Source: Pseudomonas sp. S04 (GTDB lineage Bacteria > Pseudomonadota > Gammaproteobacteria > Pseudomonadales > Pseudomonadaceae). From it: a stretch of 64,000 bases of DNA. Numbering within the stretch: the first letter of the stretch is position 1; each line of letters begins with the position of its first letter. The notes beneath the pieces were generated by a model. The model searched no databases. It saw only the letters and a list, made by a program, of their open reading frames with translations, and was not told the DNA's origin. The DNA lies in contig NZ_CP019427.1 of assembly GCF_009834545.1 (NCBI RefSeq), forward strand, positions 4,842,001 to 4,906,000. The letters are read 5' to 3'. The translations under genes were made by a program, and so were the position numbers. This document shows, piece after piece, positions 34,686-43,671 of this stretch.

Positions 34686-34772
34686 TGCGCGTCCCTCGTT
34701 CTTGTTGATGTTTCAAGAGCGTAGACGGCTTGAGGCTATGTACGAATATTCAGCAAAACCCAGCTGGCCCGA

Positions 34773-35618
34773 TCAAGGGCGAGTGCTGATCTGCTGCTGC
34801 AAATTGCGGATCTGGGTCTGCAAGGTGGTGATGTTGCGTGTGACCTGGCCACGGAAAGCATCGAACTCGGCCACTGTAGCGCCGCCTTGCGGGGTCGCCG
34901 GGCGATTGTCCTGCTCGCTCTTGATCACCAGCAGCTCCTGCTCCAGACGGTCGATGGCCGCGCTCGGATTACCCTGCTTCTTCAATGCGGCGATCTCGAC
35001 ACTGAGGCTTTTAAGCTCAGCCTCGACCTTGCTGGTATCGGCCGGCGTGCTCTTGAGGCTGGTCACCTCGGCACCCAGGGTCTTGAGTTCGCTTTGCAAC
35101 TGGCTATTGAGGGTACGCTGCTCGGCGCTTTGCGCCGCGATCTGTGCCAGGCGTTTGTCCAGGTCAGTCGCCTGCCCCACCACGCCCTGCTGTTGCTGGC
35201 CCTGCTCCAGCAACTGGCTCTCAAGCTGTTTGATTTGCAACTTGAGCGCTTCACTGTCGCTGCTGACGTTGGTCTGGCTGGCGACGACCTTGCCGGAAAT
35301 GTCCTGCAAGCGCCCGGCCGCTTCCTCACTGATGCGCGCGAAGCTTTCCTGGGTAGCGACCAACTGCTGCTCCATCAGCGAGATCTGCTGGAAGCTCCAC
35401 CAGGCCAGGCCAATGAACGCAAAGAACAGCGCGCCCACCAACGCCCACAACGGGCCGGTGCTGGGTCCCTTGACCTGGACCGCAGGGACGCTGCGCGCCT
35501 GCACGCTGCTGCGTTCGCGGGTGGGGCCGGTGGTGTGGAAGTCATCGTGATCGAAGCTGTCGGCACGCAGGCTCGGCACATTATCGAAGTCGTCGTTGGC
35601 ATCGTTACGCATGGACAT
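34773..35618 (-). CDS. membrane-anchored coiled-coil protein
   Basis: A 281-residue protein with a polar N terminus, one transmembrane helix (about 57-76, LWALVGALFFAFIGLAWWSF) and about 190 residues of heptad-rich coiled coil in the periplasm. The orthologous position in P. aeruginosa holds a protein loosely annotated as a segregation ATPase, but there are no Walker motifs here, so that label is misleading. It is conserved next to the epimerase. A structural or envelope-spanning role is likely but unproven. Confidence 0.8.
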   Translation of the reverse strand: MSMRNDANDDFDNVPSLRADSFDHDDFHTTGPTRERSSVQARSVPAVQVKGPSTGPLWALVGALFFAFIGLAWWSFQQISLMEQQLVATQESFARISEEAAGRLQDISGKVVASQTNVSSDSEALKLQIKQLESQLLEQGQQQQGVVGQATDLDKRLAQIAAQSAEQRTLNSQLQSELKTLGAEVTSLKSTPADTSKVEAELKSLSVEIAALKKQGNPSAAIDRLEQELLVIKSEQDNRPATPQGGATVAEFDAFRGQVTRNITTLQTQIRNLQQQISTRP

Positions 35619-35711
35619 GAGTCAACCTTTTGGAACCACAGAAATGGCTAAATGCGCCGAGTATAAACCTTGAACTCGGCGCATTGATCGACCCCGAACC
35701 CGTCACTCGGT

Positions 35712-36719
35712 TCAGTGCCGGGGGTGTCCGCCGATGTCCTGGGCCTTCCACCAGCCACAGAATTCATCCAGCGCCGCCCACAGGCTGACTTTCGGGTCGT
35801 AGTCCAGATAATGCCGGGCGCGGCTGATGTCCAGGGTGAAATTTTTGTTCATCACCTGCATTCCCAGGCGCGACAGGGTCGGCTCGGGGCGCCCCGGCCA
35901 GAGTTTGCAAAAACCCTCGTTCAGCGCTGCAACGCTGTAGGCCAGGCCGTAGGAACGGTACCGCGTGACCTGCGGTACCTCCATCTGACGCATCACATAG
36001 TTGACCACGTCCCACACCGGCACGGGGGCACCGTTGCTGATGTTATACACCTTGCCCAGCGCCGAACCGCTGGCCAGCAGACAGCTGAGCATGGCCTCAT
36101 TGAGGTTCTGCACGCTGGTGAAGTCGACCTTGTTCAGGCCATTGCCGACAATCGCCAAGCGCCCCTTGCGCTGCATTTTCAGCAGTCGCGGGAAGATGCT
36201 CATGTCACCGGCGCCGGTGACAAAGCGCGGGCGCAGGGCCAGCACTTCGAGCCCGAACTCCTGGGCGCCGAAGACCTTCTGCTCGGCCAGGTACTTGGTC
36301 GCCGCGTAGGGATGCTTGAACCGCTTGGGCACTTGCTCTTCGGTCAGGCCCAGGTGGTCGCGGCCATCGAAGTAGACCGACGGCGAGGACAGGTGCACCA
36401 GGCGGCGGACGTTTTGCTTGAGGCAGGCCTCGACCACGTTTTCGGTGACCAGCACGTTGCCCTGATGGAAATCCTGATAGCGCCCCCACACCCCTACCGC
36501 ACCGGCGCAATGCACCACGGCATCGACGTCCACGCACAGGTCGCGCACCAGTTGCCCATCGGTCAGGTCGCCCTGGACGAACTGGGCACCGCGGCGCACC
36601 AGATGCTCGACGCTCTCGGCCCGGCGACCGTTGACCCGCACGTCCAGGCCCTGCTCCAGGGCGAACCGCGCAAAGCGCCCGCCAATGAAGCCGCTTGCGC
36701 CGGTGACCAGAATTTTCAT
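35712..36719 (-). CDS. NAD(P)-dependent epimerase/dehydratase (extended SDR)
   Basis: A 335-residue extended SDR. It has Rossmann motif TGASGFIGGRFA (6-17), DVDAVVHCAGAVG, catalytic S in LVHLSSPSVYFDG, and YxxxK as YAATKYLAE (about 138). The 3-beta-hydroxysteroid-dehydrogenase/sugar-epimerase subgroup fits the downstream LRPRFVTGAGD. Substrate cannot be told. Monocistronic, located between the coiled-coil gene and argP as in P. aeruginosa. Confidence 0.88.
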   Translation of the reverse strand: MKILVTGASGFIGGRFARFALEQGLDVRVNGRRAESVEHLVRRGAQFVQGDLTDGQLVRDLCVDVDAVVHCAGAVGVWGRYQDFHQGNVLVTENVVEACLKQNVRRLVHLSSPSVYFDGRDHLGLTEEQVPKRFKHPYAATKYLAEQKVFGAQEFGLEVLALRPRFVTGAGDMSIFPRLLKMQRKGRLAIVGNGLNKVDFTSVQNLNEAMLSCLLASGSALGKVYNISNGAPVPVWDVVNYVMRQMEVPQVTRYRSYGLAYSVAALNEGFCKLWPGRPEPTLSRLGMQVMNKNFTLDISRARHYLDYDPKVSLWAALDEFCGWWKAQDIGGHPRH

Positions 36720-36815
36720 GTATTGCTCCTACAGATGCAGTTCCAAGCTTCAAGCCACAAGCTGCAAGTTAAAAACGGTACGCAAGCTCTTCACTTATCG
36801 CTTGCTGCTTGACGC

Positions 36816-37715
36816 TTACCGCTGCTCCAACGGCACCAACCATTGGCTGGATAAGCGCACCAGATGCTCGGTGAGTAAGCCGAGCAGTTGGCCACCATTG
36901 CGCCAATGATGCCAGTACAGCGGCACATCGATCGGTTTATCTGCCAACAACTCCACCAGCACACCGCGCTCAAGTTGCTCGCGCACCTGCAATTCCGGCA
37001 CCAGGCCCCACCCCAGGCCCGCTTCGGTCAGGCGAATGAAACCTTCGGAAGACGGGCACAAATGATGCTCAAAACCGCCCTCGACGCCCAGGGACGCCAG
37101 GTAGCGATGCTGCAGGAAATCGTCAGGACCAAACACCAGTGCCGGGGTGCGAGCCAGTTGTTCGGCTTGCACCCCATGCGGGAAATGCCGGCTTATAAAG
37201 GCCGGACTGGCCAGGGCCCGATAACGCATGGCGCCCAGCAAGACACTACGCGCACCGGCCACCGGGCGCTCACTGGCACACAGGCAGGCCGCCACTTCTC
37301 CGGCACGCATGCGCTTGAGGCCGACGGTCTGGTCCTCTACTACCAGATCCAACAGCAAATGCTGTTCTGCACAAAAATCCCCCACCGCCCCCGCCCACCA
37401 AGTCGCCAGGCTGTCGGCATTGAGGGCGATGCGCAGGCGCTCGGGCAGGCCGGCTTCATCCAGCGCCGGCACCAGGCTTTGCAGGTCGCGCTCAAGCAGG
37501 CGCACCTGCTGGACATGGTTGAGCAGACGCCGGCCGATCTCGGTCGGTGCCGGTGGCGTGGCCCGCACCAACACTGGCTGGCCGACCCGCGCTTCGAGCA
37601 GCTTGATCCGCTGGGAAATCGCCGACTGCGAGAGTCCCAGCACCTGCGCCGCACGCTCGAAGCCGGCTTGCTCAACCACGGCAGCCAGGGCGGATAACAA
37701 TTTATAGTCGAACAT
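36816..37715 (-). CDS. argP: LysR regulator ArgP/LysG (IciA)
   Basis: A 299-residue LysR protein of the ArgP group, which controls lysine/arginine export and related genes. Its helix-turn-helix is FERAAQVLGLSQSAISQRIKLLEARVG, and the effector domain includes NADSLATWWAG, diagnostic of ArgP/IciA. The start MFDYKLL at 37715 is typical; an upstream extension of 25 residues is not. It is divergent from the ACT-domain gene and the LysE exporter 97 bp away, reproducing the argP-argO / lysG-lysE arrangement. Confidence 0.92.
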   Translation of the reverse strand: MFDYKLLSALAAVVEQAGFERAAQVLGLSQSAISQRIKLLEARVGQPVLVRATPPAPTEIGRRLLNHVQQVRLLERDLQSLVPALDEAGLPERLRIALNADSLATWWAGAVGDFCAEQHLLLDLVVEDQTVGLKRMRAGEVAACLCASERPVAGARSVLLGAMRYRALASPAFISRHFPHGVQAEQLARTPALVFGPDDFLQHRYLASLGVEGGFEHHLCPSSEGFIRLTEAGLGWGLVPELQVREQLERGVLVELLADKPIDVPLYWHHWRNGGQLLGLLTEHLVRLSSQWLVPLEQR

Positions 37716-37811
37716 CAGTTTTCCTAATGAGCGATCAGCAATATTGGTTTTTCTTATACAGCTTGGAACAGGAGAATAGCCAGCATCCACTCTTGCCCAA
37801 GGATCAGCGAC

Positions 37812-38213
37812 ATGGCTGGCGAAACCTCACTCAACACCTTGCTGCGCAGCATGAGCCCGCACCTGAACGACGGCGAATACGTGTTCTGCACGATTGCCGA
37901 CGGGCAACTGCCAGTTGGTTGCGAAATCATCGGCAGCTTTCGTGAACAGGAAGGCCTGACGGTGATCCTCGAACGCTCCAGCGCCCTGAAATGTGGGCTG
38001 GCCTTCGACTACGTGGCGGCCTGGATCACCCTCAACGTGCACTCGGCCCTGGAAGCTGTCGGCCTCACCGCCGCCTTCGCCACGGCCCTGGGCCAGGCCG
38101 GTATCAGTTGCAACGTGATTGCCGGCTACTACCACGACCATCTGTTTGTCGGCCAGGGCGAAGCAGAACGCGCCATGACCGTACTCACGCAACTGGCGGC
38201 GAACGCGGAGTAA
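37812..38213 (+). CDS. ACT-domain protein
   Basis: A 133-residue stand-alone ACT protein (family ACT_7). It contains GEYVFCTIADG, then FREQEGLTVILERSSA, then WITLNVHSALEAVGLTAAFATALGQAGISCNVIAGYYHDHLFV, the strand-helix-strand pattern that binds amino acids. AAGGA precedes the ATG. The stop is 5 bp before the lysE gene, so the two are cotranscribed; it may sense the amino acid exported by LysE or tune it. Confidence 0.88.
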   Translation: MAGETSLNTLLRSMSPHLNDGEYVFCTIADGQLPVGCEIIGSFREQEGLTVILERSSALKCGLAFDYVAAWITLNVHSALEAVGLTAAFATALGQAGISCNVIAGYYHDHLFVGQGEAERAMTVLTQLAANAE

Positions 38214-38218
38214 GGCTC

Positions 38219-38821
38219 ATGTGGCAAAGCTATGTAAACGGTCTGTTGGTGGCGTTCGGCCTGATCATGGCGATCGGCACGCAAAACGCCTTTGTCCTGG
38301 CGCAAAGCCTGCGCCGTGAACATCATCTGCCGGTGGCCGCACTGTGTGTGGTCTGCGACGCGCTACTGGTGGCGGCCGGGGTGTTTGGCCTGGCCACCGT
38401 GCTCGCGCAGAACCCGACCCTGCTGGCCATCGCGCGCTGGGGCGGCGCGGCGTTCCTGATCTGGTACGGCAGCCTGGCGCTGCGTCGGGCCTGTTCGAAA
38501 CAGAGCCTGCAACAAGGTGAGGACCAGACTGTGCGCTCGTTGCGCGCAGTGCTGCTCAGCGCACTGGCGGTGACCCTGCTCAACCCCCACGTCTACCTCG
38601 ATACGGTGTTGCTGATCGGCTCGCTCGGCGCCCAACAGACCGAGCCCGGGGCCTATGTGGTCGGCGCGGCCAGTGCTTCGTTGCTGTGGTTCTTCACCCT
38701 GGCCCTCGGCGCGGCCTGGCTCGCTCCCTGGCTGGCTCGCCCCAGCACCTGGCGGATTCTCGACTTGCTGGTGGCGGTGATGATGTTCGCGGTGGCCTTT
38801 CAATTAATTGTCGCCAGTTGA
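38219..38821 (+). CDS. argO: LysE/ArgO-family basic amino acid exporter
   Basis: A 200-residue inner-membrane exporter with about six helices. The N-terminal signature AFGLIMAIGTQNAFVLAQ with GTQN is that of LysE/ArgO. Likely removes excess arginine or lysine. It is translationally close to the ACT gene and divergent from argP, which should activate it when the basic amino acid is abundant. Confidence 0.9.
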   Translation: MWQSYVNGLLVAFGLIMAIGTQNAFVLAQSLRREHHLPVAALCVVCDALLVAAGVFGLATVLAQNPTLLAIARWGGAAFLIWYGSLALRRACSKQSLQQGEDQTVRSLRAVLLSALAVTLLNPHVYLDTVLLIGSLGAQQTEPGAYVVGAASASLLWFFTLALGAAWLAPWLARPSTWRILDLLVAVMMFAVAFQLIVAS

Positions 38822-38996
38822 ATATCGCAAAAGGCTCTGGAACCTCTATCCCACACAGTTGTTGCGTGGTTATGCCGCACCCCCGGTGCTATGATCCGAC
38901 ACCTGCGCCGCAAAGAGTACAAACTCCCCGGCGCTAGTCTGGCCGCCCGTGATCGGCCTTGCGCTCACCGCAACTGACCTGATTAGGAGAATCACC

Positions 38997-39593
38997 ATGG
39001 CTTTCGAATTGCCGCCACTGCCTTACGCACACGATGCACTGCAGCCGCACATTTCCAAGGAAACGCTGGAGTTTCACCACGACAAGCACCACAACACCTA
39101 CGTCGTGAACCTGAACAACCTGGTGCCAGGCACCGAGTTCGAAGGCAAGACTCTGGAAGAAATCGTCAAGTCTTCTTCGGGTGGCATCTTCAACAACGCC
39201 GCTCAAGTGTGGAACCACACTTTCTACTGGAACTGCCTGGCGCCAAACGCCGGCGGTCAACCAACCGGCGCGCTGGCTGAAGCCATCAACGCTGCTTTCG
39301 GTTCGTTCGACAAGTTCAAGGAAGAGTTCAGCAAAACCTCCATCGGTACCTTCGGTTCCGGCTGGGGCTGGCTGGTGAAAAAGGCTGACGGTTCCCTGGC
39401 CCTGGCCAGCACCATCGGCGCCGGCAACCCGCTGACTAACGGCGACACCCCGCTGTTGACCTGCGACGTCTGGGAACACGCCTACTACATCGACTACCGC
39501 AACGTGCGTCCAAAGTATGTGGAAGCGTTCTGGAACCTGGTCAACTGGAAGTTCGTGGCTGAGCAGTTCGAAGGCAAAACCTTCACCGCTTGA
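38997..39593 (+). CDS. sodB: iron superoxide dismutase
   Basis: A 198-residue cytosolic Fe-SOD converting superoxide to hydrogen peroxide and oxygen. Metal ligands are seen as His27 (FHHDKHH), His in VWNHTFYW (about 74), and Asp and His in [13 protein letters not shown] (about 157/161). [10 protein letters not shown] and the aromatic set are Fe-type. The start at [10 protein letters not shown] follows TTAGGAGAATC. A T-rich terminator follows. Located ahead of bifA as in P. aeruginosa. Confidence 0.97.
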   Translation: MAFELPPLPYAHDALQPHISKETLEFHHDKHHNTYVVNLNNLVPGTEFEGKTLEEIVKSSSGGIFNNAAQVWNHTFYWNCLAPNAGGQPTGALAEAINAAFGSFDKFKEEFSKTSIGTFGSGWGWLVKKADGSLALASTIGAGNPLTNGDTPLLTCDVWEHAYYIDYRNVRPKYVEAFWNLVNWKFVAEQFEGKTFTA

Positions 39594-39607
39594 GTCCGCT
39601 TGCTGTG

Positions 39608-39635
39608 AAAAAACCCGGCATTGCCGGGTTTTTTT
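39608..39635 (+). terminator. terminator of sodB
   Basis: AAAAAACCCGGC-ATT-GCCGGGTTTTTTT, 15 bp after the stop. The further 280 bp to bifA hold no other recognisable signal. Confidence 0.92.
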
Positions 39636-39919
39636 ATGCCTGTGGCTGGCCCATGCCCCCCAGAAAACACCCCTGCCCTTGCTCCAGCGCCGCAGGCGGC
39701 TACCATCTAGCAAATACAAATATTCTCCCCTGCCCCTCAAGTTGCAGGAGGTGCGTACCGACACAATACAAATGGGCTTCAATAACCGCTTACCCAAGGT
39801 TATGCGGCCAGGCCGGCGGACAACATCCACCTGGCTCGATTGTCCCTTTGACTGCCATCACGGGATTGCCAATACTCATGGCATCTTGACGTTACCCGCA
39901 CGGAACAAGGAATTACCCT

Positions 39920-41974
39920 TTGAAGCTGGAACTCAAAAACAGCTTGTCGGTGAAGTTGCTCCGGGTTGTGCTGTTGTCGGCATTGATCGTGGGTGTGGTC
40001 TTGAGCTGCGCACAGATCGTCTTTGATGCCTACAAGACGCGCCAGGCAGTGGCCAACGACGCCGAACGCATCCTCGACATGTTTCGCGACCCATCGACCC
40101 AGGCCGTCTACAGCCTGGATCGGGAAATGGGCATGCAGGTGATCGAAGGGCTGTTCCAGGATGACGCCGTGCGCATGGCCTCCATCGGCCATCCCAATGA
40201 AACCATGCTGGCGGAAAAAAGCCGTGAACTGCAGCATTCCGATAGTCGCTGGCTGACCGACCTGATCCTGGGCAAGGAGCGCACCTTCACCACCCAGTTG
40301 GTGGGTCGCGGTCCCTACAGTGAGTACTACGGCGACCTGAGCATTACCCTCGACACCGCCACCTATGGCCAGGGATTTATTGTCAGCTCGGTGATCATCT
40401 TCATTTCCGGCGTATTGCGGGCATTGGCCATGGGGCTGGTGCTGTACCTGGTCTATCACTGGCTGCTGACCAAGCCGCTGTCGCGGATCATCGAGCACCT
40501 GACCACCATCAACCCCGACCGCCCCAGCGAACACAAGATCCCCCAGCTCAAAGGCCACGAGAAAAACGAACTGGGGCTGTGGATCAACACTGCCAACCAG
40601 TTGCTCGAATCCATCGAGCGCAATACCCATCTGCGCCATGAAGCGGAGAACAGCCTGCTGCGCATGGCCCAGTACGACTTTCTCACCGGCCTGCCCAACC
40701 GCCAGCAGTTGCAGCAGCAACTGGACAAGATTCTGGTGGATGCCGGGCGCTTGCAACGCCGGGTCGCGGTGATCTGCGTTGGCCTGGACGATTTCAAGGG
40801 GATCAACGAGCAATTCAGCTACCAGACCGGTGACCAACTGTTGCTGGCCCTGGCCGACCGCCTGCGCGCCCACAGCGGTCGCCTCGGCGCGCTGGCACGC
40901 CTGGGTGGCGACCAGTTCGCCTTGGTGCAGGCTGATATCGAGCAACCCTATGAAGCCGCCGAACTGGCGCAAAGCATTCTTGATGACCTGGAAGAGCCGT
41001 TTGCCCTTGATCATCAGGAGATCCGCCTGCGCGCCACCATCGGCATCACCCTGTTCCCGGAGGACGGCGACAGCACCGAAAAGCTGTTGCAGAAAGCCGA
41101 GCAGACCATGACCCTGGCCAAGACCCGCTCGCGCAACCGCTACCAGTTCTACATTGCCAGCGTCGACAGCGAAATGCGCCGGCGCCGCGAACTGGAAAAG
41201 GACCTGCGCGAGGCCCTGCGTCGCGAACAGCTGTTCCTGGTCTATCAACCGCAGATCAGCTATCGCGATCACCGGGTGGTAGGAGTCGAGGCGCTGATTC
41301 GCTGGCAGCATCCGGAGCACGGACTGGTACCGCCGGACCTGTTCATCCCGCTGGCGGAACAGAACGGCAGCATCATCGCCATCGGCGAGTGGGTCCTGGA
41401 CCAGGCCTGTCGGCAGTTGCGCGACTGGCACGACCAGGGCTTCAGCGACCTGCGCATGGCGGTCAACCTCTCCACCGTGCAACTGCACCACGCCGAGCTG
41501 CCACGGGTGGTCAACAACCTGCTGCAGATGTACCGCCTGCCGCCGCGCAGCCTGGAGCTGGAAGTGACCGAGACCGGCCTGATGGAAGACATCAGCACCG
41601 CCGCCCAGCACCTGCTCAGCCTGCGCCGCTCCGGCGCCTTGATCGCCATCGACGACTTTGGCACCGGCTACTCCTCCCTCAGCTACCTGAAAAGCCTGCC
41701 GCTGGACAAGATCAAGATCGACAAGAGCTTCGTCCAGGACCTGCTGGACGACGATGACGATGCCACCATCGTGCGCGCGATCATCCAGTTGGGTAAAAGC
41801 CTGGGCATGCAGGTGATTGCCGAGGGGGTGGAGACCGCTGAGCAAGAGGCCTACATCATCTCTGAGGGCTGCCACGAAGGTCAGGGTTACTTCTACAGCA
41901 AGCCGCTGCCGGCCCGGGAATTGAGTGCGTACCTGAAACAGGCGCAACGCAGCAACGTCTTGAGCCCGCTGTAG
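39920..41974 (+). CDS. bifA: c-di-GMP phosphodiesterase BifA (HAMP-like, degenerate GGDEF, EAL)
   Basis: A 684-residue inner-membrane protein that hydrolyses c-di-GMP, lowering biofilm and promoting motility in relatives. Two membrane helices (about 12-30 and 155-180) flank a periplasmic domain. The GGDEF motif is GGDQF (329-333), predicting no cyclase activity but possible GTP regulation. The EAL domain is complete (E457-A-L, then NDL-type and DDFGTGYSSLSYL, KIDKSFV). The start is TTG at 39920 with AAGGA seven bases before; no ATG fits. Position after sodB matches bifA of P. aeruginosa. Confidence 0.92.
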   Translation: MKLELKNSLSVKLLRVVLLSALIVGVVLSCAQIVFDAYKTRQAVANDAERILDMFRDPSTQAVYSLDREMGMQVIEGLFQDDAVRMASIGHPNETMLAEKSRELQHSDSRWLTDLILGKERTFTTQLVGRGPYSEYYGDLSITLDTATYGQGFIVSSVIIFISGVLRALAMGLVLYLVYHWLLTKPLSRIIEHLTTINPDRPSEHKIPQLKGHEKNELGLWINTANQLLESIERNTHLRHEAENSLLRMAQYDFLTGLPNRQQLQQQLDKILVDAGRLQRRVAVICVGLDDFKGINEQFSYQTGDQLLLALADRLRAHSGRLGALARLGGDQFALVQADIEQPYEAAELAQSILDDLEEPFALDHQEIRLRATIGITLFPEDGDSTEKLLQKAEQTMTLAKTRSRNRYQFYIASVDSEMRRRRELEKDLREALRREQLFLVYQPQISYRDHRVVGVEALIRWQHPEHGLVPPDLFIPLAEQNGSIIAIGEWVLDQACRQLRDWHDQGFSDLRMAVNLSTVQLHHAELPRVVNNLLQMYRLPPRSLELEVTETGLMEDISTAAQHLLSLRRSGALIAIDDFGTGYSSLSYLKSLPLDKIKIDKSFVQDLLDDDDDATIVRAIIQLGKSLGMQVIAEGVETAEQEAYIISEGCHEGQGYFYSKPLPARELSAYLKQAQRSNVLSPL

Positions 41975-41978
41975 CAGC

Positions 41979-42016
41979 GTGTAGCAGCGGTCGAGCCCGC
42001 GAGGCCGCTGCTACAC
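41979..42016. repeat. perfect inverted repeat downstream of bifA
   Basis: GTGTAGCAGCGG and CCGCTGCTACAC, 12-bp perfect arms with a 14-bp loop five bases after the bifA stop. No T tail; REP-like rather than a normal terminator, though it may act as an mRNA end. Confidence 0.65.
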
Positions 42017-42081
42017 AAGTGCGTGGCGCGCTTGATCCCGCGTCGATGAATAAGAAATATTTCCAGGTACAACCCTTTACA

Positions 42082-42106
42082 CATAATGCGAAAGATTTGC
42101 ATTATG
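42082..42106 (+). promoter_or_regulatory. candidate Fur box upstream of imelysin gene
   Basis: CATAATGC and GCATTATG are perfect 8-bp inverted arms with nine bases between. Within this, 42088-42106 matches 12 of 19 positions of the Fur consensus GATAATGATAATCATTATC. It lies 58 bp upstream of the icmP start, consistent with iron-repressed expression known for this gene family. Confidence 0.55.
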
Positions 42107-42164
42107 TCGCAGTTTTGCGCGTCCACCGCGCTTGTCCCTCATCTACCGAAGCAGGATGTTCGCC

Positions 42165-43508
42165 ATGATTCGTATGCCTCTGGCTACCGCCAGTTTGCTG
42201 GCCATCGCTATTTCCCTCGCCGGTTGCGGCGAAGGTAAAGACAAGGCTGCTGCTCCTCAAGCGCCTACTCCAGCCGCCAGCACCGCAGCACCTGCTGCTC
42301 CGGCTGCCACAGGCAAAGTCGACGAAGCCGCTGCCAAGGCCGTAGTCGCGCATTACGCCGATATCGTCTTCGCCGTCTACAGCGATGCCGAATCCACCGC
42401 GAAAACCCTGCAAACCGCGATCGACGCCTTCCTCGCCAAGCCGAACGACGAAACACTGAAAGCCGCCAAGGCTGCCTGGGTTGCCGCTCGTGTGCCTTAC
42501 CTGCAGAGCGAAGTGTTCCGCTTCGGCAACACCATCATCGACGACTGGGAAGGTCAGGTTAACGCCTGGCCTCTGGACGAAGGCCTGATCGACTACGTCG
42601 ACAAGAGCTACGAGCACGCCCTGGGCAACCCGGGTGCCAGCGCCAACATCATCGCCAACACCGAAGTCCAGGTGGGTGAAGACAAAGTTGACGTGAAAGA
42701 CATCACCGCGGAAAAACTCGCCAGCCTGAACGAGCTGGGCGGTTCCGAGGCGAACGTCGCCACCGGCTACCACGCCATCGAATTCCTGCTCTGGGGCCAG
42801 GACCTGAACGGCACCGGCCCAGGCGCTGGCAACCGTCCAGCCTCGGACTACCTGGAAGGCACCGGCGCTACCGGCGGCCACAACGATCGCCGTCGCGCCT
42901 ACCTCAAGGCCGTGACCCAACTGCTGGTCAGCGACCTGGAAGAAATGGTCGGTAACTGGAAGCCGAACGTGGCCGACAACTACCGCGCCACCCTGGAAGC
43001 CGAGCCAGGCGAGACCGGCCTGCGCAAAATGCTGTTCGGCATGGGCAGCCTCTCGCTGGGCGAACTGGCCGGCGAGCGGATGAAAGTGTCCCTGGAAGCC
43101 AACTCGCCTGAAGACGAGCAGGACTGCTTCAGCGACAACACCCACAACTCGCACTTCTACGACGCCAAGGGCGTGCGTAACGTGTACCTGGGCGAATACA
43201 CCCGTACCGACGGCACCAAGATGACCGGCGCCAGCCTGTCGTCGCTGGTGGCCAAGGCCGACCCGGCTGCCGATACCGCCCTCAAGGCGGACCTGGCTGC
43301 GACCGAAGCCAAGCTGCAGGTCATGGTCGATCACGCCAACAAGGGTGAGCACTACGACCAGTTGATCGCCGCTGGCAACACCGCAGGCAACCAGATCGTG
43401 CGCGACGCTATCGCCGCCCTGGTCAAGCAGACCGGTTCGATCGAGCAGGCTGCTGGCAAACTGGGTATCAGCGACCTGAACCCGGATAACGCTGATCACG
43501 AGTTCTGA
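42165..43508 (+). CDS. icmP: imelysin-family lipoprotein, IcmP-like (M75)
   Basis: A 447-residue outer-membrane or periplasmic lipoprotein with lipobox LAGC (about 21-24) and an Ala/Pro-rich linker. It has two helical imelysin repeats; the metal-type motif GxHxxE is present as GYHAIE (H203, E206), followed by FLLWGQDLNG. Corresponds to the P. aeruginosa insulin-cleaving protein IcmP and cyanobacterial IrpA; the true role is probably iron acquisition or handling. AGGA is eight bases before the ATG at 42165. Upstream candidate Fur box; a terminator separates it from the next gene. Confidence 0.9.
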   Translation: MIRMPLATASLLAIAISLAGCGEGKDKAAAPQAPTPAASTAAPAAPAATGKVDEAAAKAVVAHYADIVFAVYSDAESTAKTLQTAIDAFLAKPNDETLKAAKAAWVAARVPYLQSEVFRFGNTIIDDWEGQVNAWPLDEGLIDYVDKSYEHALGNPGASANIIANTEVQVGEDKVDVKDITAEKLASLNELGGSEANVATGYHAIEFLLWGQDLNGTGPGAGNRPASDYLEGTGATGGHNDRRRAYLKAVTQLLVSDLEEMVGNWKPNVADNYRATLEAEPGETGLRKMLFGMGSLSLGELAGERMKVSLEANSPEDEQDCFSDNTHNSHFYDAKGVRNVYLGEYTRTDGTKMTGASLSSLVAKADPAADTALKADLAATEAKLQVMVDHANKGEHYDQLIAAGNTAGNQIVRDAIAALVKQTGSIEQAAGKLGISDLNPDNADHEF

Positions 43509-43526
43509 TCAACCCCGGCAAAATAG

Positions 43527-43553
43527 AAAGGCGACCTTAGGGTCGCCTTTTTT
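43527..43553 (+). terminator. terminator after icmP
   Basis: AAAGGCGACC-TTA-GGTCGCCTTTTTT directly after the stop, so the following iron-related genes need their own promoter or read-through. Confidence 0.9.
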
Positions 43554-43596
43554 ATGGGCGCCACCCTGTCGACCCGCCGTGACGAATCAACCAAAC

Positions 43597-43615
43597 GATA
43601 ATTCCTCTTATTCAA
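43597..43615 (+). promoter_or_regulatory. weak Fur-box-like sequence
   Basis: GATAATTCCTCTTATTCAA matches about 10 of 19 consensus positions, 57 bp upstream of the di-haem gene start. Suggestive only. Confidence 0.3.
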
Positions 43616-43671
43616 ATTCCCCTGCCCTGTTAGACTTTGCGCCCTGTTTTGCTCGACTTTCTGGATACCCG

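Noticed and set aside
34773..35618. Chromosome-segregation ATPase label
   Set aside because: No Walker A or B motif; only a membrane anchor and coiled coil.
39800..41947. 715-residue frame opposite bifA
   Set aside because: Shadow of the GGDEF-EAL gene; the product has no recognisable fold.
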